Source of the DNA: Streptomyces albiflavescens
Lineage (GTDB): Bacteria > Actinomycetota > Actinomycetes > Streptomycetales > Streptomycetaceae
Assembly: GCF_014645835.1 (NCBI RefSeq)
Contig: NZ_BMMM01000011.1
Coordinates: 186,001 to 250,000, forward strand
DNA: 64,000 nucleotides
Reading direction: 5' to 3'
Shown here one piece after another: positions 9,056-16,642 of the stretch (position 1 is the stretch's first letter; each line of letters opens with the position of its first letter). The notes under the pieces were generated by a model. That model worked only from the letters and a program-made list of their open reading frames with translations, did not search any database and had not been told where the DNA came from. The translations under genes were made by a program, and so were the position numbers.

Positions 9056-9535
9056 TTGCGCCGCGCCGTCTGTCCGGGGTCATTCGACCCCATCACCAAT
9101 GGACACCTCGACATCATCGCCCGCGCCTCCAGCCTGTACGACGTCGTGCACGTCGTGGTGATGATCAATCAGGCGAAGCAGGGCCTGTTCACCGTCGACG
9201 AGCGGATCGAGCTGATCCGCCAGGTCACCGCCGAGTACGGCAATGTCCAGGTCGAGGCCTACCACGGCCTGCTCGTCGACTACTGCAAGCAGCGCGACAT
9301 CCCCGCGATCGTCAAGGGCCTGCGCGCGGTCAGCGATTTCGACTACGAACTCCAGATGGCCCAGATGAACAACGGCCTCTCGGGCGTCGAAACGCTGTTC
9401 ATCCCGACCAGCCCCACCTACAGCTTCCTCTCGTCCTCGTTGGTCAAGGAGGTCGCGACCTGGGGCGGCGACATTTCCCACCTGGTGCCGCCGGTGGTCC
9501 TCGAGGCGCTCAAGGAGCGGCTCGGCAAGGGCTGA
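9056..9535 (+). CDS. coaD: Phosphopantetheine adenylyltransferase CoaD
   Basis: CoaD transfers AMP from ATP to 4'-phosphopantetheine, the penultimate step of coenzyme A synthesis. The nucleotidyltransferase motif PGSFDPITNGHLDII is at the N-terminus, and the SFLSSSLVKEVA motif near the C-terminus binds ATP. I chose the TTG at 9056, giving 159 residues, the usual family length, with a purine-rich GAGCGAGGGA upstream. An ATG at 9026, overlapping the rsmD stop, would add ten residues with no family counterpart and is the alternative. Confidence 0.93.
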   Translation: MRRAVCPGSFDPITNGHLDIIARASSLYDVVHVVVMINQAKQGLFTVDERIELIRQVTAEYGNVQVEAYHGLLVDYCKQRDIPAIVKGLRAVSDFDYELQMAQMNNGLSGVETLFIPTSPTYSFLSSSLVKEVATWGGDISHLVPPVVLEALKERLGKG

Positions 9536-9634
9536 GACCCTGACAGTCCGTCACCCGGTGTCGGGCGGGGCAGGAGTGGTCGTACAGTCGACCCGTCCGT
9601 CTCCATCACAGCTGTAGAGAGTGGCGAGCACACG

Positions 9635-10705
9635 GTGGACGTGCAGAAGAAGCTCGATGAGATCGTGTCGACGGTCGGCAGCGCCCGTTCCCTGCCCATG
9701 TCGGCCTCGTGCGTGGTCAACCGCGCCGAGCTGCTCTCGATGCTCGAAGAGGTGCGCCAGGCCCTGCCCGGCTCCCTCGCCCAGGCCGAGGAACTGATCG
9801 GCGGCCGCGAGGAAATGGTGGAGCAGGCCCGTCAGGAGGCCGAGCGGATCATCCAGTCCGCGCACGCCGAGCGCGGCTCCCTGATCTCCGACACCGAGGT
9901 CGCCCGCCGCTCCCAGAACGAGGCGGACCGCATCCTCTCCGAGGCCCGCAAGGAGGCCGAGGAGATCCGCGTGGAGGCCGACGACTACGTCGACTCCAAG
10001 CTCGCCAACTTCGAGGTCGTCCTCACCAAGACCCTCGGCTCCGTGGGCCGCGGCCGCGAGAAGCTCCTCGGCACAGGCCCCGGCGTCGACGAGCAGGGGT
10101 ACGAGGACGAGGACGCCCCGGAGCGCAGCCACGACCCGGAGACCCTGCGCCGCAACGCCGACGAGTACGTCGACGTGAAGCTCGGTGCCTTCGAGGCCGT
10201 CCTGGCCAAGACCTTGGAGGCCGTCGGCCGCGGTCGGCAGAAGCTGCACGGCCGGATCGCCAGCGACGACCTGGGCCTGCTCACGGACGACGGGGCGACC
10301 GCCCAGCACACCAGCGACGCCGACTACCTGGCCGGCCTCGCGGAGCTCTCCGACGCCCCCGAGCAGCCCGTCCAGACGCCCGAGGTACCGGCTCAGCCCT
10401 CCTACGGGCAGCAGGACTCCTACGCGTACCAGCAGCAGGCCGATCCGTACGGCTATCAACAGCAGTACGCCCAGCAGGACGCGTACGGGTATCAGCAGGC
10501 CGATCCGTACGCTGCCTACCCGCAGCAGCAGGGCTACGACCAGCAGCAGGCGTACGACCAGAGCCGGCAGCAGGCCTACGCCCAGCCGCAGACGCACGGG
10601 CAGGATTCTCAGGCGCACGACCTGGACGAGACCAGCCTCTTCGACACCAGCATGATCAGCGCCGAGCAGTTGCGGGCGTACGAGCAGGGGCGCGGCGGCC
10701 ACTGA
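9635..10705 (+). CDS. DivIVA/coiled-coil cell-division-type protein with Q/Y-rich tail
   Basis: This 356-residue protein starts with GTG. The first half is a charged coiled coil (AEELIGGREEMVEQARQEAE, then ARKEAEEIRVEADDYVDSKL). It contains a duplicated element: DDYVDSKLANFEVVLTKTLGSVGRGREKL and DEYVDVKLGAFEAVLAKTLEAVGRGRQKL. Residues about 245-320 are dominated by Gln, Tyr, Asp and Ala, followed by a conserved-looking LDETSLFDTSMISAEQLRAYEQGRGGH end. Streptomyces homologues are usually called cell division initiation or ATP synthase B-like proteins; the true function is not known to me. It lies between coaD and the yceD-rpmF-rnc operon. Confidence 0.85.
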   Translation: MDVQKKLDEIVSTVGSARSLPMSASCVVNRAELLSMLEEVRQALPGSLAQAEELIGGREEMVEQARQEAERIIQSAHAERGSLISDTEVARRSQNEADRILSEARKEAEEIRVEADDYVDSKLANFEVVLTKTLGSVGRGREKLLGTGPGVDEQGYEDEDAPERSHDPETLRRNADEYVDVKLGAFEAVLAKTLEAVGRGRQKLHGRIASDDLGLLTDDGATAQHTSDADYLAGLAELSDAPEQPVQTPEVPAQPSYGQQDSYAYQQQADPYGYQQQYAQQDAYGYQQADPYAAYPQQQGYDQQQAYDQSRQQAYAQPQTHGQDSQAHDLDETSLFDTSMISAEQLRAYEQGRGGH

Positions 10706-10839
10706 GTGCGCGGCTCGGGCGGGCACTGAGCGCGGCTCGTCGGGCCTTGAGCGCGCGGCTCGTCGGGCCTGAGTACGGGGCGCGGCCGGGCTTCGGCCGG
10801 GGCGCAGGCCGGTGCACGGGACCGGGAGCGCCCACCGGA
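10706..10839. repeat. Imperfect 22-24 bp direct repeats downstream of DivIVA-like gene
   Basis: Three imperfect units built on TGAGCGCGCGGCTCGTCGGG follow the stop codon (starting about 10702, 10727 and 10748), then a CGGCCG-GGCTT-CGGCCG hairpin at about 10782-10800. It may act as a weak termination region; no coding potential is seen. Confidence 0.4.
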
Positions 10840-10869
10840 TTGGGCCGAGAGCGAAAGGTCCAGTATCCT
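10840..10869 (+). promoter_or_regulatory. Candidate promoter for yceD-rpmF-rnc
   Basis: TTGGGC (10840-10845) and TATCCT (10864-10869) are separated by 18 bp, a fair match to a HrdB-type housekeeping promoter. It lies about 90 bp before the yceD-like start codon. Confidence 0.45.
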
Positions 10870-10960
10870 GGCTCTTCGGTCGCGCGTACGTCCGCGATCA
10901 ACGCTGCCCACGGAACACCACGGGTGGCATCCCCTAGAGCTTCGAAGATCGAAAGCAGGA

Positions 10961-11605
10961 ATGGCTCTGAACACCCGCCTCGACCACCGCAACCCTCTCG
11001 TGTTCGACACACACGAGCTGGGGCGGCGTCCTGGCGCGCTGCAGCGCTTGACCCGCACGATCGACGCCCCCAGGGATCTCGGGATCCAGGGAGTCATCGG
11101 AGTGCCGGAAGGCGCCCCGGTGGAGCTCGAACTCCGCCTTGAGTCGGTCATGGAGGGGGTGCTTGTCACAGGCACCGCCCGTGCGCAGGCCAAGGGGGAG
11201 TGCGTAAGGTGTCTGGAGCCGCTCGAGCAGGAGCTCGAAGCGGACTTCCAGGAGATGTTCTCGTACCCTGACGCCGATGACCGGGGCCGCCCCAAAGCGG
11301 AACCGGCCGACGACGCCGAGGAAGACGAGGACAGGCTCTTCCTCGAGGACGGCCTGTTCGACCTCGAATCCGTGCTGCGTGATGCGGTGGTGCTCGCACT
11401 GCCGATGCAGCCGGTGTGCCAGGACGACTGCCCCGGCCTGTGCTCCGAGTGCGGAGCCCGGCTCGCGGACGACCCGGACCACCACCATGACGCCGTCGAC
11501 ATCCGTTGGGCGGCACTGCAGGGACTCGCCGGTTCACTCGAAGATGGCGAGAAGGACGAGATGAGCGGCGCCGAAGCGGGCGTCGACGAGAAGCAGGAGA
11601 AGTAG
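10961..11605 (+). CDS. YceD/DUF177-family protein
   Basis: This 214-residue protein has the DUF177 pattern: CVRCLEPLEQELEADFQEMF in the middle and a C-terminal QPVCQDDCPGLCSECGARL cysteine cluster that probably binds metal. YceD proteins are genetically linked to rpmF and implicated in large-subunit rRNA/ribosome biogenesis in bacteria and plants. Here it sits two bases before rpmF and is surely co-transcribed with it. An acidic stretch (DDAEEDEDRLFLEDGLFD) precedes the cysteines. An AAAGCAGGA ribosome-binding site fits the ATG. Confidence 0.9.
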   Translation: MALNTRLDHRNPLVFDTHELGRRPGALQRLTRTIDAPRDLGIQGVIGVPEGAPVELELRLESVMEGVLVTGTARAQAKGECVRCLEPLEQELEADFQEMFSYPDADDRGRPKAEPADDAEEDEDRLFLEDGLFDLESVLRDAVVLALPMQPVCQDDCPGLCSECGARLADDPDHHHDAVDIRWAALQGLAGSLEDGEKDEMSGAEAGVDEKQEK

Positions 11606-11607
11606 CC

Positions 11608-11781
11608 GTGGCTGTTCCGAAGCGGAAGATGTCGCGCAGCAACACGCGCCACCGCCGGTCGCAGTGGAAGGCTGCGGTCCCCACCCTGGTTGCGTGCGAG
11701 CGCTGCCACGAGCCCAAGCAGCAGCACATTGCCTGCCCCGCTTGCGGCACCTACAACAAGCGCCAGGTCCTCGAGGTCTGA
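11608..11781 (+). CDS. rpmF: 50S ribosomal protein L32
   Basis: This 57-residue protein begins MAVPKRKMSRSNTRHRRSQW, diagnostic for L32. It keeps the zinc-type cysteines (CERCHEP and CPACGTYN), so it is the C+ (zinc-binding) form. GTG start, immediately after the yceD stop; rnc follows within 20 bp. Confidence 0.97.
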   Translation: MAVPKRKMSRSNTRHRRSQWKAAVPTLVACERCHEPKQQHIACPACGTYNKRQVLEV

Positions 11782-11800
11782 GCGGCTGGTGAGAGGTCTG

Positions 11801-12658
11801 ATGTCTGACGCCAAGGCGGACTCGAACGCCAAGAAAAAGGCGGAAAACACAGCCTCGTCCCACACGCTTCTGGAAGGGCGGCTCGGCTACAAGCTCGAGT
11901 CCGCCCTTCTGGTGCGTGCGCTGACCCACCGTTCCTACGCGTACGAGAACGGCGGTCTGCCGACCAATGAGCGCCTGGAGTTCCTCGGGGACTCCGTGCT
12001 CGGCCTGGTCGTCACGGACACGCTGTACCGCACCCACCCCGACCTGCCCGAAGGCCAGCTGGCCAAGCTGCGGGCCGCGGTGGTCAACTCGCGTGCGCTG
12101 GCGGAGGTGGGCCGCGGCCTCGAACTCGGCTCCTTCATCCGGCTCGGCCGGGGCGAGGAAGGCACGGGAGGCCGGGACAAGGCATCCATCCTCGCCGACA
12201 CCCTTGAAGCGGTGATCGGCGCGGTCTATCTCGACCAGGGTCTGGACGCGGCAGGTGAGCTGGTCCACCGGCTCTTTGACCCGCTGATCGAGAAGTCCTC
12301 GAATCTGGGCGCGGGCCTGGACTGGAAGACCAGCCTCCAGGAACTCACCGCGACCGAGGGGCTCGGCGTGCCCGAGTACCTGGTCTCGGAGACCGGCCCG
12401 GACCACGAGAAGACCTTTACTGCTGCCGCCCGCGTCGGAGGCGTCTCGTACGGCACCGGCACCGGCCGCAGCAAGAAGGAGGCGGAGCAGCAGGCCGCGG
12501 AGTCTGCGTGGCGTGCGATCCGCTCCGACGCGGACGAACGCGCGAAGACGGCCAAGGCCGCAGCGAAGGCGGCCCAGGCCGCTCAGCAGGCGGCCCAGGA
12601 CGCCGAGGGGTCCGCCGACACCCCATCGGACCCGACGAGCGACCCGGCCACGGCCTGA
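11801..12658 (+). CDS. rnc: Ribonuclease III
   Basis: RNase III cleaves double-stranded RNA, including rRNA precursors; in Streptomyces the homologue (AbsB) also affects antibiotic production. The 285 residues contain the signature NERLEFLGDS (56-65), the DTLEAVIGAVYLDQG element carrying the catalytic Glu, and a C-terminal double-stranded RNA binding domain (SLQELTATEGLG...GTGTGRSKKEAEQQAAESAW). An Ala-rich tail extends beyond the dsRBD. ATG at 11801 follows GGTGAGAGG; GTG at 11789 is an alternative. It is the last gene before a strong hairpin. Confidence 0.96.
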   Translation: MSDAKADSNAKKKAENTASSHTLLEGRLGYKLESALLVRALTHRSYAYENGGLPTNERLEFLGDSVLGLVVTDTLYRTHPDLPEGQLAKLRAAVVNSRALAEVGRGLELGSFIRLGRGEEGTGGRDKASILADTLEAVIGAVYLDQGLDAAGELVHRLFDPLIEKSSNLGAGLDWKTSLQELTATEGLGVPEYLVSETGPDHEKTFTAAARVGGVSYGTGTGRSKKEAEQQAAESAWRAIRSDADERAKTAKAAAKAAQAAQQAAQDAEGSADTPSDPTSDPATA

Positions 12659-13034
12659 TTCCTTCACAACTGAAGTAGCGCAGTACACGAGCCCCGCCGC
12701 AGCGCAATCGCGCTGCGGCGGGGCTCGTGTACGGAGAAGGTCCCCGCGGCAGTCGTTCTGGGCCCCCGGCTCGCGGAGCTGCTCAAGGCGCACGGCGGGG
12801 CGGGCGAGTGCGCACGTTGATCGACAGGGGGAAACGGACGCCGCCCGCGGCTTCTCGACCTCCTGAAGACCGTGCGGCATCTCGACCTCCTGAAGACAAG
12901 GGAGAGCAAGCCGGGGCCCGCGCCCTCAAGACCCACGGCATCACCCCCCTTCAAAGGCCGCCCGGCCGCCCCCTGTTGACCGCGAGGTACGCTGCGGGCA
13001 TCGCCCTGTGTCCCGTGCCCTCCGGAGGAGTCCC
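12659..13034. other. rnc-mutM intergenic region
   Basis: This 376-bp gap holds the rnc terminator hairpin and, further on, an 18-bp phrase TCTCGACCTCCTGAAGAC repeated exactly at 12853 and 12880 (27-bp period). No open frame here looks like a gene. The mutM ribosome-binding site CCGGAGGAG ends at 13030. Confidence 0.6.
12683..12732 (+). terminator. Strong hairpin terminator after rnc
   Basis: A perfect 23-bp inverted repeat (arms 12683-12705 and 12710-12732) with a four-base loop AATC. No T-run follows, as is usual for Streptomyces terminators. Confidence 0.8.
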
Positions 13035-13895
13035 GTGCCCGAGTTGCCCGAGGTCGAAGTCGTGCGGCGGGGCCTGGAGCGCTGGGTCAGCGGGCGGATC
13101 GTGAAGACGGTCGAGGTGCGGCATCCGCGGGCCGTGCGGCGGCATCTGGCGGGGCCCGAGGGCTTCGCGAAGGCGCTCGCCGGGCAGCGCGTGGGCGAGG
13201 CCATGCGACGTGGCAAGTATCTGTGGCTGCCCCTCGACGACTCCCCGTACTCCGTGCTCGCGCACCTCGGCATGAGCGGCCAGCTCCTGGTGCAGCCGGA
13301 GGACGTCCCGGACGAGAAGCATCTGCGCATCCGGATCCGCTTCGAGGACGGCCAGGGCACCGAGCTGCGCTTCGTCGACCAGCGCACCTTCGGCGGGCTC
13401 TCCCTGCACGAGACCACCCCGGAGGGCCTGCCGGACGTCATCGCGCACATCGCCCGCGACCCGCTCGACCCCCTCTTCGACGACACCGCGTTCCACGCGG
13501 CCCTGCGCGCGCGCCGTACCACGATCAAGCGCGCCCTGCTCGACCAGTCGCTGATCAGCGGAGTGGGCAACATCTACGCGGACGAGGCGCTCTGGCGTTC
13601 CAAGCTGCACTACGAACGCCCCACGGGCACGTTCACCCGGCCGCGCACCGCCGAACTCCTCGGCCACATCCGCGACGTCATGAACGACGCCCTGGCCGCC
13701 GGCGGCACCAGCTTCGACAGCCTGTACGTCAACGTCAACGGGGAGTCGGGCTACTTCGACCGCTCGCTCGACGCGTACGGGCGCGAGGGCGAGCCCTGCC
13801 GACGGTGCGGCACGCTGATGCGGCGGCGTGCCTGGATGAACCGCTCCAGCTACTTCTGCCCGAAGTGTCAGAGGGCGCCGCGCGTCTCGTCGTAG
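13035..13895 (+). CDS. mutM: Formamidopyrimidine-DNA glycosylase
   Basis: This base-excision repair glycosylase/AP lyase removes 8-oxoguanine and formamidopyrimidines. After a GTG start the protein reads PELPEVEVVRRGLE, giving the N-terminal catalytic Pro and Glu. The C-terminal zinc finger (CRRCGTLMRRR...YFCPKCQ) is complete. At 286 residues it is full length. Its last 28 bp overlap the convergent HxlR-family gene. Confidence 0.96.
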   Translation: MPELPEVEVVRRGLERWVSGRIVKTVEVRHPRAVRRHLAGPEGFAKALAGQRVGEAMRRGKYLWLPLDDSPYSVLAHLGMSGQLLVQPEDVPDEKHLRIRIRFEDGQGTELRFVDQRTFGGLSLHETTPEGLPDVIAHIARDPLDPLFDDTAFHAALRARRTTIKRALLDQSLISGVGNIYADEALWRSKLHYERPTGTFTRPRTAELLGHIRDVMNDALAAGGTSFDSLYVNVNGESGYFDRSLDAYGREGEPCRRCGTLMRRRAWMNRSSYFCPKCQRAPRVSS

Positions 13896-14278
13896 CGCCC
13901 ACGCGCCTCGAGCACGTCGTCCATGCGGCCTTCCACGAACTGGATGAGCGTCATCAGACGCTCGGCGACCTCGCGCCCGAGCGGGGTCAGTTCGTAGTCC
14001 ACGCGGGGCGGGTTCGTCGGCTGTGCGTCACGGTGCACGAGGCCGTCGCGCTCCAGCGCGTGCAGGGTCTGCGACAGCATCTTCTCGCTCACACCGTCGA
14101 CACGGCGGCGCAGCTCATTGAAGCGGAGAGAGCCCTCGTGCAGCGCGCCGAGGGTGAGCGCGCCCCAGCGTCCGGTGACGTGCTCCAGCGTGCCCCGGGA
14201 GGGGCAGCTCCTTGCGAACACGTTGTACGCGAGGTCCTGACATTCACCGCTCTCGGCGGTCCGCACGCTGAGCTCCAT
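13868..14278 (-). CDS. HxlR-family (DUF24) winged-helix regulator
   Basis: These 136 residues form an HxlR-type MarR-like winged helix: CPSRGTLEHVTGRWGALTLGAL, LRFNELRRRVDGVSEKMLSQTL, LERDGLVHRDAQ, YELTPLGREV. Two cysteines occur before or at the first helix (C13 and C25). In characterised DUF24 regulators (HypR, YodB, QorR) an N-terminal Cys senses quinones or disulfide stress. It is divergent from a flavodoxin/quinone-reductase-like gene and a perfect palindrome lies between them, so it likely controls both genes. Its 3' end overlaps mutM by 28 bp. Confidence 0.9.
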   Translation of the reverse strand: MELSVRTAESGECQDLAYNVFARSCPSRGTLEHVTGRWGALTLGALHEGSLRFNELRRRVDGVSEKMLSQTLHALERDGLVHRDAQPTNPPRVDYELTPLGREVAERLMTLIQFVEGRMDDVLEARGRYDETRGAL

Positions 14279-14317
14279 GGGATCACCATACTCTGGCGCA
14301 GCGCTAACCAGAAGCTT

Positions 14318-14338
14318 GCACTAACTAAAAGTTAGTGC
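14318..14338. promoter_or_regulatory. Perfect palindrome, probable HxlR operator
   Basis: GCACTAACT-AAA-AGTTAGTGC is a perfect 9-bp inverted repeat with a three-base spacer. It lies midway between the divergent regulator and the flavodoxin gene. A second related pair, GCTAAC (14303-14308) and GTTAGC (14348-14353), brackets it, suggesting overlapping operator sites. It is AT-rich compared with its surroundings. Confidence 0.7.
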
Positions 14339-14381
14339 TTTCCTTTCGTTAGCCACCACCCCCATCAGAGGAGTCCCCATC

Positions 14382-14981
14382 GTGAGCACCCCCGTCGTCT
14401 CCATCGCCTACCACTCCGGCTACGGCCACACCGCCGTCCTTGCCGAATCCGTGCGCTCCGGTGCCGTCGAGGCCGGCGCCCAGGTCCATCTGGTCAAGGT
14501 CGACGAGATCACCGAGGCGGAGTGGGAGCTGCTCGATGCCTCCGACGCGATCGTCTTCGGCTCGCCGACCTACATGGGCACCGCGTCAGGTGCCTTCCAT
14601 GTCTTCGCCGAGGCGTCCTCGAAGCGCTGGTTCGGGCAGGACTGGAAGGACAAGCTCGCCGCCGGTTTCACCAACTCCGGCTCCAAGAGCGGCGACAAGC
14701 TCCACACCCTGCAGTTCTTCCAGGTCCTGGCGGCACAGCACGGCATGAACTGGATCAACCTCGGTCTGCACCCCGGCTGGAACAGCAGCTCCGCCTCCGA
14801 GCACGACCTCAACCGCCTCGGCGTCTTCGCCGGCGCCGCCGCCCAGACCAACGTCGACGAGGGTCCCGAGGCCGTGCACAAGGCCGACCTCGCCACCGCC
14901 GAGCACCTCGGGCGTCGGATCACGGAGGCGGCTCAGGTGTTCGCGCTGGGGCGTGCGGCTGCGGCCGAAGTGGCCGCGTAA
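14382..14981 (+). CDS. Flavodoxin-fold NAD(P)H:quinone oxidoreductase-like protein
   Basis: This 199-residue protein shows the flavodoxin FMN-binding pattern: YHSGYGHTAVLAESV phosphate loop, FGSPTYMGTASGAFHVF, and LAAGFTNSGSKSGDKLHTL. It resembles WrbA-type quinone reductases. GTG start with AGAGGAG eight bases upstream. Divergent from the HxlR regulator, a layout seen for quinone- and thiol-stress-inducible reductases. Substrate is not known. A strong hairpin terminates it about 110 bp downstream. Confidence 0.88.
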   Translation: MSTPVVSIAYHSGYGHTAVLAESVRSGAVEAGAQVHLVKVDEITEAEWELLDASDAIVFGSPTYMGTASGAFHVFAEASSKRWFGQDWKDKLAAGFTNSGSKSGDKLHTLQFFQVLAAQHGMNWINLGLHPGWNSSSASEHDLNRLGVFAGAAAQTNVDEGPEAVHKADLATAEHLGRRITEAAQVFALGRAAAAEVAA

Positions 14982-15074
14982 GCGTTTACGGCGCGTACGT
15001 GTCCATGGATGCGCATGGTGCGTAAGCGTTTGCGCAATCGCTTGCGCGAGCGTTTGCGTAAACGCTTGCGTACG
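14977..15074. repeat. Array of GCGTTTGCG/CGCTTGCG elements
   Basis: Following GCGTAAGCGTTTACG (14977-14991), four contiguous degenerate 12-bp units (CGYTTGCGYRAN type) occupy about 15026-15073. The elements resemble halves of LacI-family operators (NNGCGCAAACGTTTGCGC type). They lie just after the flavodoxin stop and before its terminator hairpin. Confidence 0.6.
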
Positions 15075-15410
15075 GCGCTCGCACGCCCGCGCGAAGGCCG
15101 CGCCCACCATGTCCAGGTGGGCGCGGCCTTCGCATACCTGCTTCCTGTCCACCGGCACCGGTTGCTCCATCACCGCTCCTGACACGACGTGCTGTCAGCC
15201 CTCACAGTCCCGCCTCACCTCTCCCGCACCGGTGGCGAGGGCCACTGGGGTGGTCTGCGGCGACACGGCACCCCCTGCGCGGCGCGGGTCCGTGGGACCG
15301 GCCCCGGGTCTGCGTTCAATCACGCCGGGGAACCGATACGCCGGGTGCGGAGAGCCGCTGACGGGCGCGGATCTCCGAGCCACGCCCCACAGCTCTTGAG
15401 GGAGATTGCC
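14982..15410. other. Flavodoxin-acyl-CoA dehydrogenase intergenic region
   Basis: This 429-bp gap contains the 12-bp repeat array, the hairpin at 15091-15133 and about 270 bp upstream of the acyl-CoA operon with no convincing gene. I cannot point to a confident -35/-10 pair for the operon. A TTGAGGGAGA Shine-Dalgarno region precedes its first gene. Confidence 0.5.
15091..15133 (+). terminator. Strong hairpin downstream of flavodoxin
   Basis: A perfect 18-bp inverted repeat (GCGAAGGCCGCGCCCACC with its complement) and a seven-base loop ATGTCCA; a typical Streptomyces hairpin terminator without T-tail. Confidence 0.75.
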
Positions 15411-16637
15411 ATGAGCGGCGCAACGACCTTGCCGACACCGTCTGGTCCCTATCTGGACAAAGGGCTGCTGCCCGCCGACTTCTTCGCCTACGAGGAACTG
15501 CTGTCGGACAGGGAGCGGGAGCAGCTCGAGTCCGTCCGTGAGTTCCTCCGCACGCAGGTCGCACCGATCGTCGACGACTACTGGGCCCGGGCCGAGTTCC
15601 CCTTCCAGCTGGTCGAGGGCATGGGGAAGCTCGGTCTTATGGACTGGGCCGACCCGGACTCCCCGGAATCCAGGCCGAGCAACCTTCTCGCGGGCTTCCT
15701 CGCGCTGGAGTTGGCGCACGTCGACGCGTCCGTGGCCACGTTCACCGGCGTGCACACGGGTCTGGCCATGGGCACCATCCTCGCCTGCGGCTCCGACGAA
15801 CAGAAGCGGCGGTGGCTGCCGGCGATGAGCCGCTTCGAGAAGATCGGCGCCTTCGGGTTGACCGAGCCGCACGGCGGCTCCGACGTGGCCGGCGGTCTGC
15901 AGACGACCGCGCGCCGCGACGGCGACGCATGGATCCTTGACGGCGCGAAGCGGTGGATCGGCAACGCGACGTTCGCCGACCTGGTCGTCATCTGGGCCCG
16001 CGATGTCGAGACCCGTCATGTGCTGGGCTTCGTCGTGGAGAAGGACACCCCCGGGTTCACCGCGACGAAGATCGAGAACAAGATGGCGCTGCGGATCGTG
16101 CAGAACGCCGACATCGTGCTCGACGGCTGCCGCGTTCCGGAGGCCAACCGGCTGCAGAACGCGAACTCGTTCAAGGACACGGCCAAGATCCTTCGCCAGA
16201 CACGCAGCGGCGTGGCGTGGCAGGCGGTGGGCGTGATGTTCGCCGCCTACGAGATCGCACTGCAGTATGCGAAGGAGCGGGAACAGTTCGGGCGCCCGAT
16301 CGGGGGCTTCCAGCTCGTGCAGGACCTGCTCGTGAAGATGCTCGGCAACGCCACGGCCTCGTGCGGGATGATGACGCGCTTGGCCCAGTTGCAGGACGCC
16401 GGGGTATTCCGAGACGAACAGTCCGCCCTGGCGAAGAGCTACTGCACCGCGCGGATGCGCGAGAACGTGGGGTGGGCACGGGAACTGCTGGCCGGCAACG
16501 GCATTCTCCTCGATTACAAGGTCGGCCGGTTCGTCGCCGACGCCGAGGCCATCTACTCGTACGAGGGCACGCGCGAGATCCAGACCCTCATCGTCGGACG
16601 CGCTGTCACCGACGGCCTGAGCGCCTTCGTGAGGTGA
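15411..16637 (+). CDS. Acyl-CoA dehydrogenase (glutaryl-CoA dehydrogenase-like)
   Basis: This 408-residue flavoenzyme has the acyl-CoA dehydrogenase signatures GAFGLTEPHGGSD and KRWIGNATFADLVVIWAR. The C-terminal region has the FAD/base motif YEGTREIQTLIVGRAV, with Glu in the position of the catalytic base. The overall sequence resembles the glutaryl-CoA/crotonobetainyl-CoA branch. It is the first gene of a five-gene run. The start ATG follows GAGGGA. It would oxidise an acyl-CoA formed by the downstream CoA transferase; the actual substrate is unknown. Confidence 0.9.
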   Translation: MSGATTLPTPSGPYLDKGLLPADFFAYEELLSDREREQLESVREFLRTQVAPIVDDYWARAEFPFQLVEGMGKLGLMDWADPDSPESRPSNLLAGFLALELAHVDASVATFTGVHTGLAMGTILACGSDEQKRRWLPAMSRFEKIGAFGLTEPHGGSDVAGGLQTTARRDGDAWILDGAKRWIGNATFADLVVIWARDVETRHVLGFVVEKDTPGFTATKIENKMALRIVQNADIVLDGCRVPEANRLQNANSFKDTAKILRQTRSGVAWQAVGVMFAAYEIALQYAKEREQFGRPIGGFQLVQDLLVKMLGNATASCGMMTRLAQLQDAGVFRDEQSALAKSYCTARMRENVGWARELLAGNGILLDYKVGRFVADAEAIYSYEGTREIQTLIVGRAVTDGLSAFVR

Positions 16638-16642
16638 CGAAG

